DNA of 64,000 bases, taken from assembly GCF_014854695.1 (NCBI RefSeq), contig NZ_CP027557.1, forward strand, positions 1,178,001 through 1,242,000, in the 5' to 3' direction. The notes beneath the pieces are model-generated. The model did no database searches, was not told the DNA's origin, and saw only the letters and a list, made by a program, of their open reading frames with translations. Shown piece by piece: positions 45,472 to 54,128 of the stretch. This DNA comes from Rhodococcus rhodochrous. GTDB taxonomy: Bacteria; Actinomycetota; Actinomycetes; Mycobacteriales; Mycobacteriaceae. Within the stretch, counting starts at the first letter, position 1; each line of letters begins with the position of its first letter. The position numbers and the translations under genes were made by a program.

Positions 45472-48400
45472 ATGTCAGACACCAGCGGAAAGCCTGGTTC
45501 GGCGCAACGTCAGTTCTTCGCCGACCAGCTGCGGATGCTGTTCGCCGCAGCCGGTCGTCCCGCCCTCAAGAAGGTCGTCTCGGAGGCCGCGACCGTCGCC
45601 CGGGCGGTGGGCAGCGACCGGACCGTCTCCGTCCAGCGGGTCAGCGACTGGCGCAGCGGCAACCGGATGCCGGCCAACTTCGAGTCGGTGCATCCGGTGC
45701 TCGTCGTCCTCATCCGCGCGGCTCGGGAACTCAACGCCGAACCACCGGCTCCCGGTCTGTACTCCCTGAAGCAGTGGGAGAACTGGTGGAAGGCCGCGCG
45801 CGGGCAGGCGAACGCTCCGCGCACCAAGGAATCGGCATCGGCATCGGTGCCGCCCGGCGTCCGCCCGTACAAGGGGCTCGCGTCCTACCGACAGAACGAT
45901 GCCCGGTTGTTCTTCGGGCGCACCCAGAGCGTGCGCACCCTCGCCGACGTGGTGACCGCCTCCCATGGACAGGGCCCGGTTGTGGTGACAGGTGCCTCCG
46001 GCGTCGGCAAGTCCTCGCTCGTGCAGGCCGGTCTCATTCCGCAGCTGTGTTCCACGCCCGACTGCCACCCCGTGGTCCTCACCCCCGGCACCGACCCGGT
46101 CGCACGCCTGGTCGACGCGCTCCCCGAGCTGGCCGACGTCGGCGACCCCGCCGACCACACCGCCGTACACGCGGCCCTGCGTGCCGCGACCTCGCGCACG
46201 TCGACGTCGCTGCTGCTGATCGTCGTCGACCAGATCGAGGAACTGTTCACCCAGTGCAGCGACGTCGCTCTGCGCACCGCATTCCTCACCCTGCTCGAGA
46301 CGGCGTCGACCTGTTCCCACGGCGACGCGCCCGCCCTCGTCGTCGCGACGATGCGGTCGGACTTCTACGACCAGGCAGTGGCCACCCCGGTGCTCGCGCG
46401 GGCCCTCGAGCGGCGGACCAAGACCGTCCAGCCCCTCGACCGCGACGATCTCGTCGAGGTCATCACCGCTCCCGCCAAGCTCGTGGGGGTCCGCCTCGAA
46501 CCCGGCCTCGTCGACCTCATCCTCCACGACCTCACGGGTCTGGCCGACGGTGAGATCAGTGGCACCGAGCTTCCCCTGCTCTCCCACCTGCTCGACTCGC
46601 TGTGGGACAAGCGCAGCGGGGGCACGCTCACCGTCGCCGCCTACCGCGCGACCGGCGGGGTCCGTGGATCCGTCGCCGCCGGCGCCGAACGGGCATGGGA
46701 GAGGCTTGCCGACGATGCCGACCGGGCCCGTGCCCGCTCGATGCTCGTCCACCTGGTGTACGTCACCACGACCGGCACGGACGTCAAGATCGCCCGGTCG
46801 CTGAACGAACTTCTCGCAGTGGGCGGCGAGGATCGCGACGCGTCGAAGCGCGTCCTCGACCATTTCGTGTCGGCACGTGTGCTCGTCGTCGACGCCGACT
46901 ACGTCGAACTCATCCACGACGCGGTGATCGACGCGTGGCCCCGACTCAAGTCGTGGATCCAACAGGACCGCGCCGGCGCTGCCCTGCGACAGCAGATCGA
47001 GGCCGACGCATCGACCTGGCTCGCCTCCGGACGCAACCGGGAACTGCTCTACCAGCGCGGACGCATGGATGTCGTGACCGAGCAGAATCCACAGCTTGCC
47101 ACGGCGGGCACCCCCGAGGATCGGCGCGGACCGGTCGCGCTCAGCCCGACCGCCGTGGCCTTCCTCGACGCCTCCCGCCGGCAGATCGCCCGCGAGACAC
47201 GGACCCGGCGCGTCGGCATCGCCGCGATGGCGCTGTCCACGATCATCGCGTTCGTCATGACCGGTCTGGCCTGGGACGCGAAGGGACGGGCCGAGACGGC
47301 ACGGAGCACCGCGCAGTTCCAGCAGATCGTCGCGCTGTCCGACTCCCTGCGCGACGAGGACCCCACCACCTCGGCGAATCTGGCGCTCGTCGCGGCCGAA
47401 CTCCAGCCCGACAACCCGGTCGCGTACTCGAGGCTCATCGCCAGCCAGGCGGTGCCCCTCGCCTACACGCTGAGCGGACACACCGGGCCGGTCTACGGCG
47501 TCGTCGTCTCACCCGACGGATCCACCCTCGCCTCGGCGAGCGACGACGGCACCGTCCGCCTGTGGGCGCTGGACGGCGACGAACCGGTCGCGGTGGGCGA
47601 GCCGTTGCAATTGTCGTCGAAGTACATGGCGTCGGTCTCGTTCAGCCCCGACGGCCGTTTCCTCGCGATCGGAGCAGGTGACGGCGGTGTGTGGATCTAC
47701 GACGCGTCCGATCGTGCCGCGCCGCGCGTGGTACTCGACCGGCAGGTCTACGCCGGCGGCGCCGTGCACAACGTGCGGTACTCGCCCAACGGCCGGGTGC
47801 TCGCCGTGCCCTACGACGACGGGCACGTCGCGCTCGTCGACACCTCGGATCCCGGATCGGGCCGGTTCCCCGTCACCTTGATCGACGACCACGACGGTGG
47901 TGTGCGGACGGTGGCCTTCCGTCCCGGAGGCCAGGTTCTCGCCACGTCCAGCGACGACCGCACCGTCCGACTGTGGGACGTGAGCACGCCGTCGCGGCCG
48001 GTGCCGCTCGGTGAGCCGCTCACCGGTTTCGGCGACGTCGCGCATTCGGTGAGCTTCAACGGCGACGGCACGATCCTCGCGGCGAGCAGCGACGACGGTG
48101 TACTGCACCTGTTCGACACCACCGATCCGCGCGCGGCCCGCCCGCTGGGGGTACCCGTGAACGCCCACACCGGCGGCGTCTGGAACATCGCGTTCCTCCC
48201 CGACGGACGCACACTGGCGAGCGCGTCCTGGGACGGCACCGCGAAACTGTGGGACCTCGACCCCTCGACACGGACCCTCGACGAGATCGGCCCGCCACTG
48301 ACCGGGCACGGGGGTGGCGTGCCCACGCTCGCGGTGAGCCCGACCGGCACCACCGTCGTCACCGGCGGACAGGATTCCAACGTCCGGGTGTGGACGATGC

Positions 48401-49446
48401 CGCAGACCCGGATGGCGGTCGCCGACGGAGCGCTGACCAGGCCGGCGATCGATCGTGCCGGAGACCTCGTCGCGACCGGCAGCTATGGACCGGATGTCAC
48501 GCTCTGGCGCGTCGGTCAGGGCGGCGACTGGAACCGCGCCGGGGGGATCGCGTTGCCGCGCCCGCTCGGCGGTGCGTACGTGTGCGCGCTCTCGCCCTCG
48601 GGCACGATCCTGGCCACGGCACCGACCTCCGGGGGCAGCGTGCAACTGTGGGACGTGCGCGATCCGGCGACACCGAAGCCGTTCGGCGAGCCGGTGCCGC
48701 TCGACACGAGGTTCACCTCCGCGCTGGCGTTCGGACCCGACGGAACGACCCTCGTGACCGGCGCCGACGACTTCTCGGTGCAGTTGTGGGACATCGCGGA
48801 TCCCGCCGAACCGGTGCCGTGGGGCGAACCGCTGACGGGGCCGAAGAATCTCGTGCGCAGTGCCGCCGTCAGCCCCGACGGCCGAAGCCTCGTGGTCACG
48901 AGCGCCGACAGCGAGATCTATGCCTGGAACGTGACCGATCCGCGCTCTCCGACACGGGTGACCGTCTCGGGTGGGCACGCAACCGGGGTGAACACCGTGG
49001 CCTTCGGCGGGTCGAGCGACGTGCTGGTGACCGGCGGGGACGACCACGACGTGGTGGTCTGGGACCGCGCAGAGTCCGGAGACTTCGTGGCGCGCGAAAC
49101 CCGGTTGAGCGGCCATACCGGCACCGTCTACTCCGTCTCGATCACGCCGGACGGCACCCGCGCGGTCAGCGGCAGCGACGACGGCACCGTCCGGTTGTGG
49201 GACGTCGCCGACCCGGATGGCATGCACGAGATCGGTGGCCCGGTCACCGACATGGGAACGGGACGATGGCAGGTGACCTTCGCGCCCGACGGCACCATCG
49301 TGGCCGGCGGCGGCGACGGTCTGCTCCGCACGTGGGGGCTCGACGCCGACGCCGTCGTGGCCCGCATCTGCCGTTCCACCTCGGTGCGACTCGACGAGGT
49401 ACTCGACCGCTACGAGTTGCCGGCTCCTCCCGACGAGGTGTGCTGA
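45472..49446 (+). CDS. HTH-STAND NTPase-TM-WD40 protein (nSTAND1 family)
   Basis: A 1,324-residue multidomain protein. Residues about 10-110 form a helical domain with an XRE-like HTH (VSVQRVSDWRSGNRMP). Residues about 130-560 are a STAND NTPase: entry motif PYKGLASYRQNDARLFFGR, Walker A GASGVGKSS (174-182), Walker B-like LLLIVVDQIEEL, and a winged-helix/ARM-type extension. A single hydrophobic helix lies at about 580-600. From about 660 to the end there are 14 WD40 repeats, enough for two seven-bladed propellers. Such proteins are thought to sense a ligand with the propeller and switch via the NTPase. Partner and signal unknown. Its end overlaps pabB by 37 bp. Confidence 0.88.
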   Translation: MSDTSGKPGSAQRQFFADQLRMLFAAAGRPALKKVVSEAATVARAVGSDRTVSVQRVSDWRSGNRMPANFESVHPVLVVLIRAARELNAEPPAPGLYSLKQWENWWKAARGQANAPRTKESASASVPPGVRPYKGLASYRQNDARLFFGRTQSVRTLADVVTASHGQGPVVVTGASGVGKSSLVQAGLIPQLCSTPDCHPVVLTPGTDPVARLVDALPELADVGDPADHTAVHAALRAATSRTSTSLLLIVVDQIEELFTQCSDVALRTAFLTLLETASTCSHGDAPALVVATMRSDFYDQAVATPVLARALERRTKTVQPLDRDDLVEVITAPAKLVGVRLEPGLVDLILHDLTGLADGEISGTELPLLSHLLDSLWDKRSGGTLTVAAYRATGGVRGSVAAGAERAWERLADDADRARARSMLVHLVYVTTTGTDVKIARSLNELLAVGGEDRDASKRVLDHFVSARVLVVDADYVELIHDAVIDAWPRLKSWIQQDRAGAALRQQIEADASTWLASGRNRELLYQRGRMDVVTEQNPQLATAGTPEDRRGPVALSPTAVAFLDASRRQIARETRTRRVGIAAMALSTIIAFVMTGLAWDAKGRAETARSTAQFQQIVALSDSLRDEDPTTSANLALVAAELQPDNPVAYSRLIASQAVPLAYTLSGHTGPVYGVVVSPDGSTLASASDDGTVRLWALDGDEPVAVGEPLQLSSKYMASVSFSPDGRFLAIGAGDGGVWIYDASDRAAPRVVLDRQVYAGGAVHNVRYSPNGRVLAVPYDDGHVALVDTSDPGSGRFPVTLIDDHDGGVRTVAFRPGGQVLATSSDDRTVRLWDVSTPSRPVPLGEPLTGFGDVAHSVSFNGDGTILAASSDDGVLHLFDTTDPRAARPLGVPVNAHTGGVWNIAFLPDGRTLASASWDGTAKLWDLDPSTRTLDEIGPPLTGHGGGVPTLAVSPTGTTVVTGGQDSNVRVWTMPQTRMAVADGALTRPAIDRAGDLVATGSYGPDVTLWRVGQGGDWNRAGGIALPRPLGGAYVCALSPSGTILATAPTSGGSVQLWDVRDPATPKPFGEPVPLDTRFTSALAFGPDGTTLVTGADDFSVQLWDIADPAEPVPWGEPLTGPKNLVRSAAVSPDGRSLVVTSADSEIYAWNVTDPRSPTRVTVSGGHATGVNTVAFGGSSDVLVTGGDDHDVVVWDRAESGDFVARETRLSGHTGTVYSVSITPDGTRAVSGSDDGTVRLWDVADPDGMHEIGGPVTDMGTGRWQVTFAPDGTIVAGGGDGLLRTWGLDADAVVARICRSTSVRLDEVLDRYELPAPPDEVC

Positions 49447-50729
49447 GCGCCTGCCCGCGCGTCGCCGAGCGCGAGGATGCTGGCGGCCTTGTCGAGGCAT
49501 TCCTGCCATTCGGCGTCGGGATCGGAGTCGATGGTGATGCCGCCTCCCACACCGAGGGCGCACACGCCGTTGCCGGTGTCGTCGTGGCCGAACTCGACGG
49601 TGCGGATCGCGACGTTCAGTTCGGTGCCGGCGATCGGACTCGACATGCCGACGGTGCCGCAGTAGACACCGCGCGCGGAACCCTCCCACCGGGTGAGCAG
49701 CGTCCGGGCGCGGAGCTTCGGGCAGCCGGTGACCGATGCGGGCGGGAACGCCGCGTCGAGCACGTCGGTGACCGTCACGCCCGGTCGCCGCTCCGCCGCC
49801 ACGGTGGACACCAGATGCCACACGCCGGGGGCGGGCCGCACGGTCAGCAGATCCTCGACCCGCACCGAACCGGTCTCGGCGATGCGGCCGAGATCGTTGC
49901 GGACGAGATCGACGATCATCACGTTCTCGGCGACATCCTTGACCGACGCCCGTAGCCCGGCGGGGTCGGCGGAGCGGGGGAGGGTGCCTTTGATCGGACT
50001 CGACCGCAGCGTGTCGCCGCGGAGGGAGACGAACAGTTCGGGCGAGAGCGACGAGACCGCACCCCACGATCCCTGCAGGTAGGCGGCGCGCGCCGGGGCA
50101 GTCCGGGAGATCCCGTCGGCGAAGAACGCCAGCGGATCGCCGTCCCACCGGCCGGTGAACCGCGTGCACACGCACGCCTGGTACACCTCGCCGGCGCGGA
50201 TCGCGTCGAGACAGCGTTCTACGCCGCGGCGGTGCTCGTCGCGAGGTGGTGGTGTCCAGTCGATGTGCCAGCCGGCATGTGGTGCAGCGGTCGGAGATGC
50301 ATCGGTGTTCGACGGTGGGGTGAGGACCGCCGCGGCGAGATCGTCGGGGCAGGGTGCGGTGCCGAGCGTCTCGTACCACCAGCACCCGTCGGCGTCGAGA
50401 CGCAGGACGGTGTCGGTCCACCCGCTCGCGGCGAGGGGCAGTGCGGGTCGGTCCGGGATGCGATCCGGGTAGGCGAGGTAACCGATGCGTCCGCCCCCGA
50501 TGAGCGGCCGATCGTCACCCCCGGGTTCGGGAGCGTCCGCCGGAAGGGAGAAGACCTCCGCCGGTGGGACGGATTCGACGGACACGGACGGGACGAGCAC
50601 GGCCGCCGCCCCGAACCATTCGCCCGACAGTGCCGCCGGGCCGGGAATGGCGAGGGTCCTGGCGCGTTCTGCCAGTGCACCGAGAACGCGATCGACGGTG
50701 CCGCCGCGGCCGAGTCGTTCCATCCGCAT
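49410..50729 (-). CDS. pabB: Aminodeoxychorismate synthase component I
   Basis: Makes 4-amino-4-deoxychorismate for folate. The 439-residue product has the chorismate-binding signatures in its C-terminal half: GEVYQACVCTRF, SSPIKGTLPRSADPAG, MIVDLVRNDLGRI and GCPKLRARTLLTRWE. Its neighbours (Pmt, RsmI upstream, MetG, TatD downstream) match Rv1005c. The 3' end runs 37 bp into the convergent STAND gene. ATG at 50723 is an alternative start. Confidence 0.94.
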   Translation of the reverse strand: MRMERLGRGGTVDRVLGALAERARTLAIPGPAALSGEWFGAAAVLVPSVSVESVPPAEVFSLPADAPEPGGDDRPLIGGGRIGYLAYPDRIPDRPALPLAASGWTDTVLRLDADGCWWYETLGTAPCPDDLAAAVLTPPSNTDASPTAAPHAGWHIDWTPPPRDEHRRGVERCLDAIRAGEVYQACVCTRFTGRWDGDPLAFFADGISRTAPARAAYLQGSWGAVSSLSPELFVSLRGDTLRSSPIKGTLPRSADPAGLRASVKDVAENVMIVDLVRNDLGRIAETGSVRVEDLLTVRPAPGVWHLVSTVAAERRPGVTVTDVLDAAFPPASVTGCPKLRARTLLTRWEGSARGVYCGTVGMSSPIAGTELNVAIRTVEFGHDDTGNGVCALGVGGGITIDSDPDAEWQECLDKAASILALGDARAGAQHTSSGGAGNS

Positions 50730-50741
50730 GGCGTCAGCTTG

Positions 50742-51620
50742 TCATGCCTGGTCGGGGGTGTCGGGACGAGCCCCGAGATGCGCGAGCTTGTCGGGATTGC
50801 GGACCACGTAGACGCCGGTGACCAGACCGCCGTCGATCTCGAAATGCAACACCATGTCGAGAACGCCCGCCGAGTACACGAGGACGCCGGGCATCGAATT
50901 CACCACGGCCGGCTCGATGGTCATGTCGGGCAGCGGATGCCGGACCAGTCCGAGGAACAGGCGGGCGACCTTCGCGGATCCGAGGACCGGAACCCGGGCT
51001 GCATTGACCTTGCCGCCACCGTCGGCGAGGTACCGCACGTCGGGAGCCAGCAGCGACAGCAGTCCGTCGAGATCGCCGGTGGTGGCCGCGGTGAGGAACG
51101 CCGCGACCACCCGGTCGGTCTCGTCGCCTGCGGGAGTGAAGCGTCGCTGCCGGGCATGGACGTGCTCGCGGGCGCGGTGCGCGATCTGCCGGACGGCGCT
51201 CTCGGTGCGGTCGACCGCCCCGGCGATGCGCCCGTACTCGAAACCGAACACCTCGCGCATCACGAACACTGCGCGTTCGACGGGTGTCAGGGTCTCGAGC
51301 ACCAACAGCATCGCGGTCGACACCGACTCGGCGAGTTCCACCTCGTCGGCTGCGTCGGGAGCGGTGAGGATCGGCTCGGGCAGCCACGGCCCGACGTAGT
51401 CCTCCCGTCGGCGTTGCGCCGACCGCAGCGAGTTCAGTGCCTGGCGTGTCACGATCTGCGCCGCGTAGGCCCGCGGGTTGTCGACGGTGTCGGTGTCGGC
51501 ACGGGCCCAGCGGATGTAGCTCTCCTGCAGGACGTCCTCGCTGTCGGCGACGCTGCCGGTGATCTCGTAGGCGATCGAGAACAGCAGTCCCCGATGCTCG
51601 GTGAAGACGTCGGCGGTCAT
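50742..51620 (-). CDS. ECF41-type sigma factor with SnoaL-like C-terminal domain
   Basis: The 292-residue product has sigma2 (1-65), sigma4 (about 105-160) and a C-terminal SnoaL-like domain (about 165-285). All three ECF41 hallmarks are present: WLPEP in the linker (79-83), DGGGK (200-204) and NPDKL (275-279). In this family the C-terminal domain tunes activity instead of an anti-sigma factor. Its start overlaps the oxidoreductase stop (ATGA), so the pair is coupled. Oxidoreductases are typical ECF41 neighbours and targets. Confidence 0.93.
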   Translation of the reverse strand: MTADVFTEHRGLLFSIAYEITGSVADSEDVLQESYIRWARADTDTVDNPRAYAAQIVTRQALNSLRSAQRRREDYVGPWLPEPILTAPDAADEVELAESVSTAMLLVLETLTPVERAVFVMREVFGFEYGRIAGAVDRTESAVRQIAHRAREHVHARQRRFTPAGDETDRVVAAFLTAATTGDLDGLLSLLAPDVRYLADGGGKVNAARVPVLGSAKVARLFLGLVRHPLPDMTIEPAVVNSMPGVLVYSAGVLDMVLHFEIDGGLVTGVYVVRNPDKLAHLGARPDTPDQA

Positions 51621-52768
51621 ACCTGCGCCTTCTCCTGTGCGGTCGTGTGCGGTCCGCGTCGGGTCGGCAGGGCACGTCCGCGCGCCTGGAGTTGCATGGT
51701 GTGGATCGTCCCACGAACGACGGCTTCCTTCACCGAGGCTGCGAGCCGTCCGCGCACGGCCCACCTCGACGGAGTGTCGTCGCGTGCCGACAACTGCACG
51801 ACGCCGCGATCGCGGCCCAGAGAGATGCAGGTCGAGACGAACCCGAGCGAGAGCGGTGCGGGCTCGCGTCCCTGCAGCAGACGCCACACCGTGTCGGCGC
51901 CGTGGGTGCCGAGCGGCATGGCGGCCTGGCAGCTCATACGCAGGTGGTCGTTGCCGTCCACCACCACTGCGTCACCCACGCCGACGATCGGCGTGCTGTC
52001 GACCACCTGCAGGGTGTCGCGCACCCGGAGACGACCGTCGTCGTCGACCGGTAGGCCGCTGCGTCGGGCCAGGTCGGGCACGGAGAAACCGGCCGTGCGG
52101 ACCACGAGAGTCGCGGAGATCTCGGAGCCGTCGTCGAGGGCGACCGAGCCGTCGTCGATGCGGGTGACCCGCGTTCCCGACCGGACCTCCACGCCCAGTT
52201 CGTCGAGCCGGCGGCGGATGTAGCGCTGCGTGGTCTCGGGAAGGGCCGCGCCCGGATCGCCGACGAGGACGAGGGTGTGCCGTGGATGGGACTGCGCGAG
52301 TTCGGTGACGGTCTCGAGGCCGGTGAGCCCACCGCCGATCACGACGACGGAGGCGTGATCGTCCGCCTCGAGGAGAGCATCGTGCAGAGCCGTGGCGGAG
52401 TCGAGGTCGGCGACGGAGAACGCCCTCTCCGCACCGGGAATCGCACCGGATCCCGACGTGCTGCCGACGGCGTAGACCACCGCGTCGCACTGCAGGACCG
52501 CTCCGTCGGCGAGGGACACCGCGTGCGGTTCGATCCGAACGGCCGAGCCGACGTGCAGCGTCGCCCGCGGGTGCAGGAGATCGGACAGATCGTGTGTGGC
52601 GGTTCCGGATCCGGCTGCCACCTGGTGGAGCCGGACCCGTTCGACGAAGACCGGTCGCGGGTTCACGACGGTGACCGCCACCTCGGGATGTTCGGCGAGC
52701 ACGCGGTTCGCGGCCATCACCCCGGCGTATCCCGCCCCTACGACCACCACATGGAATTGCGTCGTCAT
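51617..52768 (-). CDS. FAD-dependent pyridine nucleotide-disulfide oxidoreductase (NDH-2-like)
   Basis: The 383-residue product has an N-terminal FAD motif GAGYAG (11-16), a central NAD motif VVVIGGGLTGLETVTELA, and the second FAD motif VVGVGDAVV. The pattern is that of NDH-2/FSP1-like quinone or electron-transfer oxidoreductases without a second redox centre. It is first in the operon with the ECF41 sigma factor and preceded by a matching ECF41-type promoter, so it is the expected target. Natural substrate unknown. Confidence 0.9.
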   Translation of the reverse strand: MTTQFHVVVVGAGYAGVMAANRVLAEHPEVAVTVVNPRPVFVERVRLHQVAAGSGTATHDLSDLLHPRATLHVGSAVRIEPHAVSLADGAVLQCDAVVYAVGSTSGSGAIPGAERAFSVADLDSATALHDALLEADDHASVVVIGGGLTGLETVTELAQSHPRHTLVLVGDPGAALPETTQRYIRRRLDELGVEVRSGTRVTRIDDGSVALDDGSEISATLVVRTAGFSVPDLARRSGLPVDDDGRLRVRDTLQVVDSTPIVGVGDAVVVDGNDHLRMSCQAAMPLGTHGADTVWRLLQGREPAPLSLGFVSTCISLGRDRGVVQLSARDDTPSRWAVRGRLAASVKEAVVRGTIHTMQLQARGRALPTRRGPHTTAQEKAQV

Positions 52769-52809
52769 CGCTCTGTTCCCTTCGCTGTCGGAAGTGATGT
52801 CACCGATGG

Positions 52810-52836
52810 GACACCGCTCGCGGCCGGGATGTGACA
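52810..52836 (-). promoter_or_regulatory. Putative ECF41-dependent promoter
   Basis: Read leftward: TGTCACA (52836-52830), 16 bp, TGTC (52813-52810). This fits the ECF41 consensus TGTCACA-N16-CGTC with one change in the -10. The start codon is about 40 bp downstream, behind a GAAGGGAA ribosome site. Confidence 0.65.
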
Positions 52837-52901
52837 CGGCGACGGTGCGCATTCCTGTGATGTCCGCCTCCTGCCGCCGACCTTGTCGGTGATCGACACG
52901 G

Positions 52902-54041
52902 TCAGCGGCCGACCGGGCGGGATTCCGGTGTCAGTGAGGCGGTCTCGGCCGCATCCCGACCGGCGTGGAAACCGTCGGCGTCGACCCCGCGACTACGCGA
53001 GTCGCGGGTGACGGGGAACAGTCGGCGGAACTCGGTGTCGACGGCATCGGATCGCCTGGCGAGGATGGGCGCGAGCGTCGTGATGGGCACCTGCGCGTCG
53101 GCGGCGGCGTGGGCGGTGGCCCGGACGTCCGCCTCGCGGAGGCGTTCGCCGATCCGATGCGCGTAGCCGGTGAGGAAGGCGCGGCGGAAGGAGGTCGCGG
53201 ACGATCCGCGCCGCCCCGCCGTTCCGGCCGCCTGCACGGCCCGTCCGGCCTGCACGAGCAGGGAGGTGTACAGCATCTCGGCCTGCTGCAGGTCGGTGGC
53301 GGTGCCGACGATCGTCGCGATCTGCACCCGGGTGAACCACACCGTGCGCACGCGGTTCGCGTCGCCGATGGCGGTGAGGAGCAGGACCTTCTCGCGGATG
53401 TACGGGCTGTCGAGGTGGATGCGCCGGCCGACGACCGGGTCGGTGCCGGAATCGGGCCCGGCCAGCAGCGCCGCACCCACGGCGTGACGCGAGACGAGTT
53501 CCTGCGCCTTCGCGGTGAGCGCCTCGGCCTCGTCGGGGAAGTCGGTGGACTCGGCCTTCGACAACAGTGCCCGGATGCGTTCGAGGATCCGGGTGTCGGG
53601 CGGGGTGGGCGCAGACGGGTCGCCGGACCGGATGGACGGCCATCGCGACGGCGGGGGTGTGAGGATCGCGAAGGACGGCAGGTACTTCCAGGTGAAGGCG
53701 AGCCCTTCGATCTCGAAGCGGGTGACGTCGGGGCACGCGCGGAACAGACCGTCGGCCAGCGTCGGGGCTCCGGCCGCGTGGGCGGGACGCGGGTGCCGGC
53801 GGGCGATCTCGTCGAGCTGCCGCACCCACTCGACGGGGGCGCGTTCGGCCGCGCGCCGGATCTGCGCGTCGAACAGCATCGTGGCCGCCGTCAGTGCGAC
53901 GTCGGAGGTGCCACCCGAGCGGGCCGTCACGTGGAGCACGTCGGCGGGCTGCCATCCCCGCTCGTAGGCACCGCCCAGCTCGGCGAGCAGGGCGTGCTCG
54001 TTCAGGCCACCGTATCGAACATGTGTTCTATCGCTGCGCAT
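52902..54041 (-). CDS. DUF2786 domain protein
   Basis: The 379-residue product has a central DUF2786 domain (RILERIRALLSKAESTDFPDEAEALTAKAQELVSRHAV in shortened form: RIRALLSKAEST...EAEALTAKAQEL). A helical N-terminal part contains HxxTARSGGTSDVAL, and a long C-terminal part has LLLTAIGDANRVRTVW. DUF2786 proteins occur in phages and many actinobacteria; some are linked to replication or DNA handling, but no activity is known. It stands alone between the ECF41 operon and metG. Confidence 0.8.
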   Translation of the reverse strand: MRSDRTHVRYGGLNEHALLAELGGAYERGWQPADVLHVTARSGGTSDVALTAATMLFDAQIRRAAERAPVEWVRQLDEIARRHPRPAHAAGAPTLADGLFRACPDVTRFEIEGLAFTWKYLPSFAILTPPPSRWPSIRSGDPSAPTPPDTRILERIRALLSKAESTDFPDEAEALTAKAQELVSRHAVGAALLAGPDSGTDPVVGRRIHLDSPYIREKVLLLTAIGDANRVRTVWFTRVQIATIVGTATDLQQAEMLYTSLLVQAGRAVQAAGTAGRRGSSATSFRRAFLTGYAHRIGERLREADVRATAHAAADAQVPITTLAPILARRSDAVDTEFRRLFPVTRDSRSRGVDADGFHAGRDAAETASLTPESRPVGR

Positions 54042-54128
54042 GCGCCGCAGTGTGGCGCACGGCACCGACAGGTTGGCGCGGCGACGGAGAACACGCAGGT
54101 GAGGGGCTCTCCGCCGCCGGGTCGGAGC

